From the NCBI GenBank assembly GCA_023426625.1, contig JAFAAJ010000328.1, positions 1 through 6,426 on the forward strand: a stretch of DNA of 6,426 nt, read 5' to 3'. Shown piece by piece: positions 1-6,330 of the stretch (the first letter of the stretch is position 1; every line of letters starts with the position of its first letter). The notes beneath the pieces are model-generated. The model was not told where the DNA came from and made no database searches. It saw only the letters and a list, made by a program, of their open reading frames with translations. The position numbers and the translations under genes were made by a program. The stretch is from Bacteroidota bacterium. Its GTDB lineage: Bacteria; Bacteroidota; Bacteroidia; Flavobacteriales; Weeksellaceae.

Positions 1-1356
1 CGGAACCTTTGTGCCGTCTTTTGAAGTATAGAACACCTGTTCAGAAATGTAATCATCCGGATTGAATTTCACTTTAGGCTTTTGATATATTTCTGATTTT
101 CCGGAATCTGCATTGAATTTATAAGTAGTTCCCGGTGTAATGTAATTGCTGAACGAAAAGTACAGTTCCTTTTCTTCTTCTTTTCCGCCAAAACCTGAAA
201 CATTTCCTTTCCCCGGTAATGTAATTTCCCTGATCAGTTTTCCGGATTTATCATATTGTTTTACCTGATCAATAGCATCAATCATATAAGTGGCGAAGAA
301 ATACCCTCCACCGGAAGAGATTCCCAATACGTTTTCTGTTTCAGGGATTACATCTTTCCAGGTTTCCGGAGCCGGATTTTTAATGCTTGTTTTCACCAAA
401 CGCATATTAGGTGCGTCCTTATCCGTAAAAATGAAAAGATCGTCTCCATGAGTATCTACAATGTTTGCATTAATATCAAACCCTTTATTGATCTGGATAA
501 AATCTCCTCCTTTTTTAAGATCTTTAATGTATAATTCATTTCCGTTGGTTGCATTGGCTGCTGAGATTATCAGATATCTCTGATCTTCGGAAACTCCTGC
601 GCCGATGTATCTCCGCGGTGTTTTATCTCCTCCGAAAATCAGCTTGTCTTCCGATTGTTTTGTACCTAACTTATGGAAATAAACTTTATGCTTATCCGTC
701 ATTCCGGAAAGCACGGTCCCTTCTTTAGGCTTATCATAGCTTGAATAATAGAATCCTTCATCTCCCTGCCATGAAATTCCGCTGAACTTCACATCAACGA
801 TGGTTTCGTCGATCTGTTTTTTGGTAATGGCATCTATGATGATGATTTTATTCCAGTCGCTCCCTCCTTCCGAAATGGAATAGGCAGCAAGGTTTCCTTT
901 TTTATTGAATGATAATCCTGAAAGTGACGTTGTCCCTTTTTCTGAAAATTTATTAGGATCCAGAAACACTTCCGTTGCTTTGGTTTTATTATGAGTTCTG
1001 TACAGAACCGACTGTGCCTGCAATCCATCATTTTTATAATAATAGGTGTAATCTCCTTCTTTAAATGGCGCTGAAATTTTTTCATAATTCCAGATATCAG
1101 TCAGCTGCTTTTTTATCTGTTCTCTGAAAGGTATTCCGGAAAGGTAATTCTGGCTGTATGCTACTTCTTCATCCACCCATTTCTTTGTTGCTTCGGAATC
1201 ATTTTCCAAATCTCTGAAAGGGTCTGCAACTGCAGTTCCGAAATATGTATCTGTCTGGGTTCCTTTTAATGCTTTAGGATAAGTCATTGTTTTTTGTGAA
1301 TAGAAAGATGCTGAAAATAATACTCCAGCTGTTAGTAAGATAGGTTTGAGATTCAT
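1..1356 (-). CDS. Secreted prolyl oligopeptidase (prolyl endopeptidase, S9A family), N-terminal part, 3' end outside window
   Basis: The reading frame stays open from an ATG at 1356 to the left edge, giving 452 residues without a stop. Residues 1-20 form a Sec signal peptide (MNLK, a hydrophobic stretch, then FYS before QK), with likely signal peptidase I cleavage after Ser20 and no lipobox, so the enzyme should be periplasmic or secreted. The mature part reads like the S9 N-terminal beta-propeller: TDTYFGTAVADPFRDLEN near residues 39-56, then IWNYEKISAPF, NDGLQAQSVLYR, FSEKGTTSLSGLSF, YSISEGGSDWNK and FYYSSYDKPKEG. From memory these closely resemble the Elizabethkingia meningoseptica prolyl endopeptidase of about 705 residues; no alignment was run. 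The family cleaves short peptides after proline (EC 3.4.21.26). The window ends at YTSKDGTKVP, where the alpha/beta-hydrolase domain begins, so the catalytic Ser, Asp and His are not visible and activity cannot be judged. It lies downstream of prfA but has its own promoter. Confidence 0.93.
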   Translation of the reverse strand, partial: MNLKPILLTAGVLFSASFYSQKTMTYPKALKGTQTDTYFGTAVADPFRDLENDSEATKKWVDEEVAYSQNYLSGIPFREQIKKQLTDIWNYEKISAPFKEGDYTYYYKNDGLQAQSVLYRTHNKTKATEVFLDPNKFSEKGTTSLSGLSFNKKGNLAAYSISEGGSDWNKIIIIDAITKKQIDETIVDVKFSGISWQGDEGFYYSSYDKPKEGTVLSGMTDKHKVYFHKLGTKQSEDKLIFGGDKTPRRYIGAGVSEDQRYLIISAANATNGNELYIKDLKKGGDFIQINKGFDINANIVDTHGDDLFIFTDKDAPNMRLVKTSIKNPAPETWKDVIPETENVLGISSGGGYFFATYMIDAIDQVKQYDKSGKLIREITLPGKGNVSGFGGKEEEKELYFSFSNYITPGTTYKFNADSGKSEIYQKPKVKFNPDDYISEQVFYTSKDGTKVP

Positions 1357-1375
1357 ATTCAATATTTGATTTTAC

Positions 1376-1383
1376 CAAAAATA
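1376..1383 (-). promoter_or_regulatory. Predicted -7 promoter box of the prolyl oligopeptidase gene
   Basis: Read on the minus strand this is TATTTTTG, an exact match to the Bacteroidota -7 consensus TAnnTTTG, ending 19 nt before the ATG at 1356. No clean TTG is found about 20 nt upstream. That position is a run of T that belongs to the prfA terminator. The implied leader is only about 13 nt and has no Shine-Dalgarno sequence. Confidence 0.6.
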
Positions 1384-1399
1384 CGTAATGTACGCCAAT

Positions 1400-1428
1400 A
1401 AAAAAAGCCCCTGGAGACCAAGAGCTTT
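1400..1428 (-). terminator. Rho-independent terminator of prfA
   Basis: On the minus strand the RNA would fold AAAGCUCUUGG with CCAGGGGCUUU around a UCU loop: 11 pairs, two of them G-U wobbles, followed by a U-run. On the plus strand the two wobbles become mismatches and there is no good T-tract, so the signal is directional. It starts 20 nt after the prfA stop codon (1449-1451) and ends before the next gene's -7 box, which separates the two transcription units. Confidence 0.8.
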
Positions 1429-1448
1429 GTATTTGTATTTCAAAAAGT

Positions 1449-2534
1449 TTAGAAATTTTCTTCTTCCCCTTTCATTTTCTCTGCATTCTCTGCCATGATG
1501 ACGGCATCTATCATTTCAGAAATATCACCATTCATGTAGGCATCAAGGTTGTACATGGATTTGTTGATTCTATGATCCGTAACTCTTCCCTGAGGATAGT
1601 TGTATGTTTTGATTTTTGCGGAACGGTCTCCTGTAGAAACCATTGTTTTTCTCTGCGCTGCAATATCTCCCTGAACTTCCTGCAATTTGATGTCATATAA
1701 TTTTGCACGAAGCATTTCCATTGCCAATTCCCGGTTAGCCAACTGGGAACGAGCCTGCTGACAAACTACCACCAATCCTGAAGGTTTGTGAGTTAACTGA
1801 ACTTTGGTTTCAACCTTGTTTACGTTTTGTCCTCCAGCACCTCCGGAACGTGAAGTTTGCATTTCAATATCCGCCGGATTGATCTCCACATCCACTTCTT
1901 CAGCTTCAGGCAGACCAGCTACTGTAATGGCAGAAGTATGAACTCTTCCCTGAGATTCTGTTTCAGGAACACGCTGAACCCGGTGAACTCCTGATTCGAA
2001 CTTCATGATCCCGTAAACACCTTCTCCTTCCACTTTCATGATCAGTTCTTTGTATCCTTTTGCTGCTTCGTTGGAATCTGTCACTTCATGTCTCCATCCT
2101 TTCGATTTGAAATACATGGTGTACATTCTGTAAATATCTTCCACGAAAATAGCGGCTTCATCTCCTCCTGTTCCCGCACGAAGTTCCACGATCACGTTTT
2201 TGTCATCCGCAGGATCTTTAGGAATCAATAATATTTTCAGTTCTTCTTCCAACCCCGGAATTCTTTCCTGAGCTTCAAGCTTTTCCATTTTTGCCAAGTC
2301 TACCAAATCTTTGTCTGATCCGTCTGCAATGATCTCATCAGATTCTTCAATGGTATCTAAAGCTCCTTTATACTGATCATATACCTTAACAATTTTCCCC
2401 AAATCGCTATATTCTTTGTTCAAAGAAGAATATCTTTTCTGGTCTGAAATTACATCAGGCTGTATAATAAGGTCTGCCACCTCATTATATCGTTGTTTTA
2501 TAGCTTCTAATTTTGGAATTAATGACTTAGACAT
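1449..2534 (-). CDS. prfA: Peptide chain release factor 1 (RF1)
   Basis: RF1 reads UAA and UAG stop codons in the ribosomal A site and triggers hydrolysis of peptidyl-tRNA. The product has 361 residues, in line with the usual length of about 360. The N-terminal half is the helical and PCRF region, with GTGGDEAAIF at 121-130. The stop-codon recognition motif is Pro-Glu-Thr at 190-192, within HRVQRVPETESQGRVHTS. This is the PxT tripeptide of RF1, not the SPF of RF2, and it decides the paralogue. The catalytic GGQ is at 234-236 within SGGAGGQNVNKVET; Gln236 is the residue normally methylated by PrmC. The C-terminal part carries TYNYPQGRVTDHRI near 310-323. The ATG at 2534 is chosen because the product starts like other RF1 proteins and a -7 box lies 19 nt upstream. 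It appears monocistronic, with its own promoter and terminator, and is not beside prmC or hemA as in enterobacteria. Confidence 0.98.
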   Translation of the reverse strand: MSKSLIPKLEAIKQRYNEVADLIIQPDVISDQKRYSSLNKEYSDLGKIVKVYDQYKGALDTIEESDEIIADGSDKDLVDLAKMEKLEAQERIPGLEEELKILLIPKDPADDKNVIVELRAGTGGDEAAIFVEDIYRMYTMYFKSKGWRHEVTDSNEAAKGYKELIMKVEGEGVYGIMKFESGVHRVQRVPETESQGRVHTSAITVAGLPEAEEVDVEINPADIEMQTSRSGGAGGQNVNKVETKVQLTHKPSGLVVVCQQARSQLANRELAMEMLRAKLYDIKLQEVQGDIAAQRKTMVSTGDRSAKIKTYNYPQGRVTDHRINKSMYNLDAYMNGDISEMIDAVIMAENAEKMKGEEENF

Positions 2535-2553
2535 TGTAGAAATTTTGTGGCTG

Positions 2554-2561
2554 CAAAGATA
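2554..2561 (-). promoter_or_regulatory. Predicted -7 promoter box of prfA
   Basis: The minus strand reads TATCTTTG, an exact fit to TAnnTTTG, ending 19 nt before the prfA ATG. About 20 nt upstream there is only a TTTT run in place of the TTG of the -33 element. A 13-bp inverted repeat (GAATTA-T-TAATTC, 2563-2575) lies just upstream of the box. No Shine-Dalgarno sequence is visible in the short leader. Confidence 0.6.
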
Positions 2562-2660
2562 GGAATTATTAATTCAATTTAAAACTCCTTATTCTTCAGA
2601 TTCAAAGGATTGGATGATTCCTGATAAAAAAGACAGGATATTATCTTGACAAAATACTAT

Positions 2661-2693
2661 TCAAACAAAAAACCACTTAAAAATAAGTGGTTT
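2661..2693 (-). terminator. Rho-independent terminator downstream of the small membrane protein gene
   Basis: A perfect 10-bp stem (AAACCACTTA at 2670-2679 with TAAGTGGTTT at 2684-2693) encloses a 4-nt loop. Read on the minus strand it is followed by a T-rich tail (TTTTGTTTG), which fits termination of the leftward gene ending at 2758. On the plus strand the tail is TATATA-like and weaker, and no plus-strand gene ends here. Confidence 0.8.
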
Positions 2694-2719
2694 ATATATG
2701 TTGTTTTGCTTTGATATTA

Positions 2720-2744
2720 CTTTTTCAGAATTCAGGTGAAAAAG
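2720..2744 (-). repeat. Inverted repeat (hairpin) just after the small membrane protein gene
   Basis: CTTTTTCA (2720-2727) and TGAAAAAG (2737-2744) form a perfect 8-bp stem around a 9-nt loop, starting 13 nt beyond the stop codon. It is AT-rich with no adjacent T-tract, so it is not a convincing terminator by itself. It could protect the 3' end of the mRNA or be chance. The real terminator follows about 25 nt further on. Confidence 0.4.
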
Positions 2745-2757
2745 CAATGACAATCAA

Positions 2758-3042
2758 TTAATGATGATGTCCGTGATCATGAATGAAAGGCCCGTTTCCT
2801 TTCGGCTCGTTGTAGATAACTTCTACTCCTTCCTGCTCATAGATGTTCTTTCTTCTAATATCTTCCGGATCAAAAGGCTTCACTTTTCCGAAATATTCCT
2901 TTAAACCTTCTGTTAACCATAATGGAATAACGAATCCAAAGAACATAAAGATACACCAGAACCCCACTAAGAACATTATAATGAAAAATACTGTCCAAAG
3001 GAACTGATAAAACGGCCAAAATGCTGATAAAATCATTATCAT
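2758..3042 (-). CDS. Small aromatic-rich membrane protein with natural His-rich C-terminus, function unknown
   Basis: I do not recognise this 94-residue product. Residues 3-43 are almost entirely hydrophobic and very rich in aromatics (11 Phe in the first 40, plus several Trp). That is long enough for two short membrane helices in a hairpin or one long helix. Residues 44-94 are a charged soluble tail, LTEGLKEYFGKVKPFDPEDIRRK followed by an acidic stretch, ending in HDHGHHH, which has five His in the last seven residues and could bind metal. It is not a prolipoprotein, since there is no lipobox. The ATG at 3042 (or the one at 3036, two codons on) is supported by a promoter whose -7 box ends 16 nt upstream; a shorter overlapping frame starting at 3061 would have its start next to that box. 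A terminator follows the gene. The fumarase gene lies 123 bp upstream on the same strand, so partial cotranscription is possible. It is probably a real gene, given promoter, terminator and membrane-like composition, but without an assigned role. Confidence 0.75.
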   Translation of the reverse strand: MIMILSAFWPFYQFLWTVFFIIMFLVGFWCIFMFFGFVIPLWLTEGLKEYFGKVKPFDPEDIRRKNIYEQEGVEVIYNEPKGNGPFIHDHGHHH

Positions 3043-3058
3043 CTCTAAATATTTTAGG

Positions 3059-3091
3059 CAAAAATAGAACTTTTTTCTTTTTTACACAAAA
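3059..3091 (-). promoter_or_regulatory. Predicted -33/-7 promoter of the small membrane protein gene
   Basis: On the minus strand TTTTG (3087-3091) is followed after 20 nt by TATTTTTG (3059-3066). These are the -33 and -7 elements of a Bacteroidota housekeeping promoter at normal spacing. The -7 box ends 16 nt before the ATG at 3042, which supports that start and argues against the overlapping frame that would begin at 3061. Confidence 0.65.
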
Positions 3092-3165
3092 GATACAGGT
3101 GCTATTTTATAATTTATTTTAATTTTAAACTAATAATTCTAGAAGCCGGATATTAGACTCTCAAA

Positions 3166-4773
3166 TTAGTGAGCTAAATCCGCAAAGAAATCATTTCCTT
3201 TATCATCTGTAATGATGAACGCAGGGAAATCTTTTACTTCAATTTTTCTTACCGCTTCCATTCCTAATTCAGGAAAATCCACCACTTCTACAGACAAAAT
3301 ATTCTCTTTTGCCAGAATTGCAGCAGGTCCACCGATCGATCCCAGATAGAAACCTCCGTATTTATTGCAGGCATCAGTAACCTCTTTTGTTCTGTTTCCT
3401 TTTGCCAACATGATCATACTTCCTCCATGACTTTGGAATTCGTCTACATAAACGTCCATTCTTCCTGCAGTTGTAGGTCCGAAGCTTCCTGAAGCCATTC
3501 CGTCCGGTGTTTTTGCAGGTCCTGCATAGTAAATCGGATGATTTTTAAAATATTCCGGCATCGGCTGACCACTATCTAAAAGCTCCTTGATCTTTGCGTG
3601 AGCGATATCTCTTGCCACGATCAGGGTTCCGTTTAATTTTAATCTTGTTTTAATAGGATATTTTGAAAGCTCTGTTAAAATTTCAGGCATCGGCTTGTTC
3701 AGATCAATTTCTACCGCTTCTTCCAGGTGTGGTGGTGTTTCCGGTAAAAATCTTTTCGGGTTTTGTTCCAACTGCTCAAGGAAGATCCCTTCTTTTGTGA
3801 TCTTTCCTTTGATATTTCTGTCTGCAGAACAGGAAACTCCCATTCCTACCGGACAAGAAGCTGCGTGACGAGGCAACCTGATCACTCTTACATCATGTGT
3901 AAGGTATTTCCCTCCAAACTGAGCTCCGATCGCACTTTCCTGACAGATCTTCTGCACTCTGGCTTCCCATTCAAGATCTCTGAAAGCCTGTCCTGCTTCA
4001 TTTCCTTCTGTTGGAAGATTATCATAATATTTTGCTGATGCTTTCTTTACTGCTGCAAGATTCGCTTCTGCGGAAGTCCCTCCGATTACCAACGCTAAAT
4101 GGTATGGCGGACAAGCAGCTGTTCCCAGATCAGAAATTTTTTCTTTGATAAATTCTTCCAGAGATTTCTCGTTCAGTAAAGATTTTGTTTTTTGATATAA
4201 GAAGGTCTTGTTTGCCGAACCCCCTCCTTTTGTAAGGAATAGGAATTCATAATAATCTCCTTTTTTAGCATAAATATCGATCTGTGCAGGAAGATTAGAC
4301 CCTGAATTCTTCTCATCAAACATCGTTAAAGGAACTACCTGAGAATATCTAAGGTTTCTTTTTTGGTAAGTATTATAAATTCCTCTGCTTAAATATTCTC
4401 CGTCATCTACTCCTGTATATACGTTTTCTCCTTTTTTTCCCATCACAATCGCAGTTCCTGTATCCTGACAAGAAGGTAAAGCTCCTTCTGCCGCTACAGC
4501 TGCATTCTGCAATAAGTTATAAGCAACAAATCTGTCGTTATCTGTTGCTTCAGGATCATCAATGATTCTTCTAAGGCTTTCCAAATGAGAAGAACGCAAC
4601 ATAAATGAAACATCTGCCATTGCCTCTTCTGCCAATAGTTCCAAACCTTTAGGATCTACTGTTAGAATTTCTCTATCTCCTAATTTTTCAACTTTTACGT
4701 AATCTGAGGTAAGTTTCTTATACACCGTATCATCCCCCTGAATTGGATACGGATCCTGATATCTGAATTCCAT
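3166..4773 (-). CDS. Class I fumarate hydratase ([4Fe-4S] fumarase, FumA/FumB type)
   Basis: This enzyme reversibly hydrates fumarate to (S)-malate in the TCA cycle, in the cytoplasm, using a [4Fe-4S] cluster as Lewis acid. The 535 residues compare with about 548 for E. coli FumA. Three cysteines fit the cluster ligands: Cys102 (PSCQDTGTA), Cys221 (AACPPYHLA) and Cys315 (VSCSADRN). Their spacings of 119 and 94 equal those of the structurally known Leishmania enzyme (133, 252, 346, recalled). Likely active-site residues by the same comparison are Asp104, Arg142, His303, Arg388, Thr434 (SFGPTTAGR), Arg438 and Lys458, all present. The N-terminal cluster-binding domain spans roughly residues 15-310 and the C-terminal domain 320-525. 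A -7 box lies 17 nt before the ATG. It is divergent from fumC, the unrelated oxidant-stable isozyme, across 138 bp. No clear terminator follows, so transcripts may run on toward the small membrane protein gene. Class I clusters are known to be damaged by superoxide and peroxide. Which E. coli paralogue it matches best cannot be said. Confidence 0.97.
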   Translation of the reverse strand: MEFRYQDPYPIQGDDTVYKKLTSDYVKVEKLGDREILTVDPKGLELLAEEAMADVSFMLRSSHLESLRRIIDDPEATDNDRFVAYNLLQNAAVAAEGALPSCQDTGTAIVMGKKGENVYTGVDDGEYLSRGIYNTYQKRNLRYSQVVPLTMFDEKNSGSNLPAQIDIYAKKGDYYEFLFLTKGGGSANKTFLYQKTKSLLNEKSLEEFIKEKISDLGTAACPPYHLALVIGGTSAEANLAAVKKASAKYYDNLPTEGNEAGQAFRDLEWEARVQKICQESAIGAQFGGKYLTHDVRVIRLPRHAASCPVGMGVSCSADRNIKGKITKEGIFLEQLEQNPKRFLPETPPHLEEAVEIDLNKPMPEILTELSKYPIKTRLKLNGTLIVARDIAHAKIKELLDSGQPMPEYFKNHPIYYAGPAKTPDGMASGSFGPTTAGRMDVYVDEFQSHGGSMIMLAKGNRTKEVTDACNKYGGFYLGSIGGPAAILAKENILSVEVVDFPELGMEAVRKIEVKDFPAFIITDDKGNDFFADLAH

Positions 4774-4790
4774 TTTTTACTTTTTGGGTG

Positions 4791-4798
4791 CAAAAATA
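4791..4798 (-). promoter_or_regulatory. Predicted -7 promoter box of the class I fumarase gene
   Basis: The minus strand reads TATTTTTG, an exact TAnnTTTG match, ending 17 nt before the ATG at 4773. No good TTG is seen at the expected 19-21 nt upstream, so the -33 element is weak and the promoter may need an activator. The leader is short and A-rich, with no Shine-Dalgarno sequence. Confidence 0.6.
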
Positions 4799-4845
4799 CG
4801 GCTTACAAAAAAAATAGATGAGTAAAATCAGTGACTTAGATTGAT

Positions 4846-4864
4846 ATTTATAATGATTATAAAT
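4846..4864. promoter_or_regulatory. PerR-box-like palindromic operator between the two fumarase genes
   Basis: ATTTATAATGATTATAAAT is a perfect 9-1-9 inverted repeat centred on G4855. Its inner 15 bp, TTATAATGATTATAA, agree at all 14 defined positions with the Bacillus PerR box TTATAATnATTATAA. PerR is a Fur-family repressor inactivated by hydrogen peroxide. The site touches the -33 TTG of the predicted fumC promoter and is centred about 45 bp upstream of the expected fumC transcript start, and roughly 70 bp upstream of that of the class I gene. It is placed to repress fumC and possibly to influence the other gene. AT-rich palindromes do arise by chance here, and no regulator gene is in the window, so the assignment to PerR, rather than Fur or another dimeric regulator, is an inference. 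Confidence 0.5.
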
Positions 4865-4894
4865 TGCGAGATTTTTGAGTATTGACTAATTTTA
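4864..4894 (+). promoter_or_regulatory. Predicted -33/-7 promoter of fumC
   Basis: TTG (4864-4866) is followed after 20 nt by TAATTTTA (4887-4894), which matches TAnnTTTG except for the last base. The spacing equals that seen at the small membrane protein promoter. The -7 box ends 17 nt before the ATG at 4912, as at the other genes. The -33 element abuts the palindrome at 4846-4864, so a protein bound there would interfere with RNA polymerase. Confidence 0.5.
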
Positions 4895-4911
4895 TAAAAA
4901 TTTCAAATCAC

Positions 4912-6306
4912 ATGAATTACAGAATAGAAAAAGACACCATGGGTGAAGTGCAGGTTCCTGCAGATAAATTTTGGGGAGCCCAAACCGAACGTTCCCGAAA
5001 CAATTTCAAAATAGGTCCGGAAGGTTCTATGCCTCATGAGATCATTGAAGCTTTTGCTTACCTGAAAAAGGCTGCAGCTTATACCAATGCCGATCTGGGA
5101 GTTCTTTCTCCTGAAAAAAGAGACATGATAGGGAATGTATGCGAGGAAATTCTGGAAGGGAAACTCAACGATCAGTTTCCTTTGGTGATATGGCAAACCG
5201 GTTCCGGAACCCAGTCTAATATGAATGTGAATGAAGTGATCTCCAATCGTGCTCATGTGAACAATGGCGGAACATTAGGAGAAAAATCTGAGATTCATCC
5301 TAATGATGATGTGAACAAATCCCAATCATCCAATGATACTTACCCTACCGCAATGCATATTGCTGCTTATAAAAAAGTAGTGGAAGTAACCATACCTGCC
5401 GTTGAAAAACTGAAAAACACATTAGCTGAAAAAGCCAAGGCTTTTAAAGATATTGTTAAGATCGGAAGAACACATTTAATGGATGCAACGCCTTTAACCT
5501 TGGGTCAGGAATTCTCCGGATATGTAGCTCAACTGGAATTTGGATTGAGGGCTCTGAAAAACACGCTTCTTCATCTTTCTGAGTTGGCTTTAGGAGGAAC
5601 GGCAGTAGGAACAGGACTCAACACACCTCAAGGTTATGACGTAAAAGTAGCTGAATATATTTCCAAATTCACTGGACACCCGTTTGTAACGGCTGAAAAT
5701 AAGTTTGAAGCTTTGGCTGCACACGATGCTATTGTTGAATCTCATGGCGCATTGAAACAAATTGCAGTTTCTCTCTTCAAAATTGCACAGGACATCAGAT
5801 TACTCGCTTCAGGGCCACGTTCGGGAATCGGTGAAATCTACATTCCTGAAAACGAACCCGGATCATCGATTATGCCCGGAAAAGTAAATCCCACTCAAAA
5901 TGAAGCTTTAACCATGGTTTGCGCTCAGGTTTTAGGAAATGATACCACGATCTCATTTGCCGGAACTCAGGGAAATTACGAACTCAATGTCTTCAAACCC
6001 GTAATAGCTTACAATTTCTTACAGTCGGCACAGCTAATTGCTGATGCCTGCATTTCCTTCAATGACCATTGTGCTGTAGGAATTGAGCCGAATCAGGAAA
6101 GAATTAAAGAACTTGTAGATAAATCTCTAATGCTGGTTACTGCCTTAAATACTCACATCGGGTACGAAAATGCAGCCAAAATCGCCAAAACAGCTCATAA
6201 AAACGGAACAACCCTGAAAGAAGAAGCGGTTAATCTGGGATTGTTAACTCAGGAGCAGTTCGACGAATGGGTGAAACCGGAAGACATGGTAGGAAGTTTG
6301 AAATAA
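4912..6306 (+). CDS. fumC: Class II fumarate hydratase (FumC), cofactor-free
   Basis: This is the aspartase/fumarase-superfamily enzyme that interconverts fumarate and L-malate without a metal cluster, normally as a cytoplasmic homotetramer. From ATG 4912 the product has 464 residues (E. coli FumC 467) and its active-site numbering coincides with the E. coli protein: Thr100 (GSGTQSNMN), His129 of the B site (HPNDDVN), Ser139-Ser140-Asn141 (SQSSNDTYP), the active-site His188 (IGRTHLMDATPL), and the signature loop GSSIMPGKVNP with catalytic Ser318, Lys324 and Asn326, then Glu331. The frame is open upstream to a TTG at 4882, but that start lies before the predicted -7 box (4887-4894), and the product from 4912 begins MNYRIEKDTMGEV like other FumC proteins, so 4912 is preferred. 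It is divergent from the iron-sulfur fumarase, and a PerR-box-like palindrome sits by its promoter. The likely role is a backup fumarase when iron is scarce or the class I cluster is oxidised, by analogy with SoxRS-induced FumC in E. coli. A strong terminator follows. Confidence 0.98.
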   Translation: MNYRIEKDTMGEVQVPADKFWGAQTERSRNNFKIGPEGSMPHEIIEAFAYLKKAAAYTNADLGVLSPEKRDMIGNVCEEILEGKLNDQFPLVIWQTGSGTQSNMNVNEVISNRAHVNNGGTLGEKSEIHPNDDVNKSQSSNDTYPTAMHIAAYKKVVEVTIPAVEKLKNTLAEKAKAFKDIVKIGRTHLMDATPLTLGQEFSGYVAQLEFGLRALKNTLLHLSELALGGTAVGTGLNTPQGYDVKVAEYISKFTGHPFVTAENKFEALAAHDAIVESHGALKQIAVSLFKIAQDIRLLASGPRSGIGEIYIPENEPGSSIMPGKVNPTQNEALTMVCAQVLGNDTTISFAGTQGNYELNVFKPVIAYNFLQSAQLIADACISFNDHCAVGIEPNQERIKELVDKSLMLVTALNTHIGYENAAKIAKTAHKNGTTLKEEAVNLGLLTQEQFDEWVKPEDMVGSLK

Positions 6307-6330
6307 ATTTTAGATCATAGATTAAATGTT

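Noticed and set aside
2563..2575. GAATTA-T-TAATTC inverted repeat near the prfA promoter as an operator
   Set aside because: At 6-1-6 in very AT-rich DNA it is short enough to be chance and matches no operator I recognise. It is a useful caution for the longer palindrome at 4846-4864.
2758..2781. His-rich C-terminus as an engineered His-tag
   Set aside because: The tail is interrupted (HDHGHHH), lies in a normal genomic context with a native terminator, and shows no cloning-site or vector sequence.
2870..3061. 63-residue minus-strand frame overlapping the small membrane protein gene
   Set aside because: Its start lies within the predicted -7 box and it ends inside the 94-residue frame, which has a better promoter fit, a terminator after it and a coherent membrane-plus-tail composition.
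3763..4038. Plus-strand 91-residue frame inside the class I fumarase gene
   Set aside because: It is antisense to strongly conserved coding sequence, with no promoter and no recognisable protein character. The same reasoning excludes the frames at 256-534, 834-1085 and 4903-5256.
4882..4911. Ten-codon N-terminal extension of fumC from a TTG start
   Set aside because: The extension begins before the predicted -7 box and the product from ATG 4912 aligns in length and numbering with known FumC proteins, so the shorter form is preferred.
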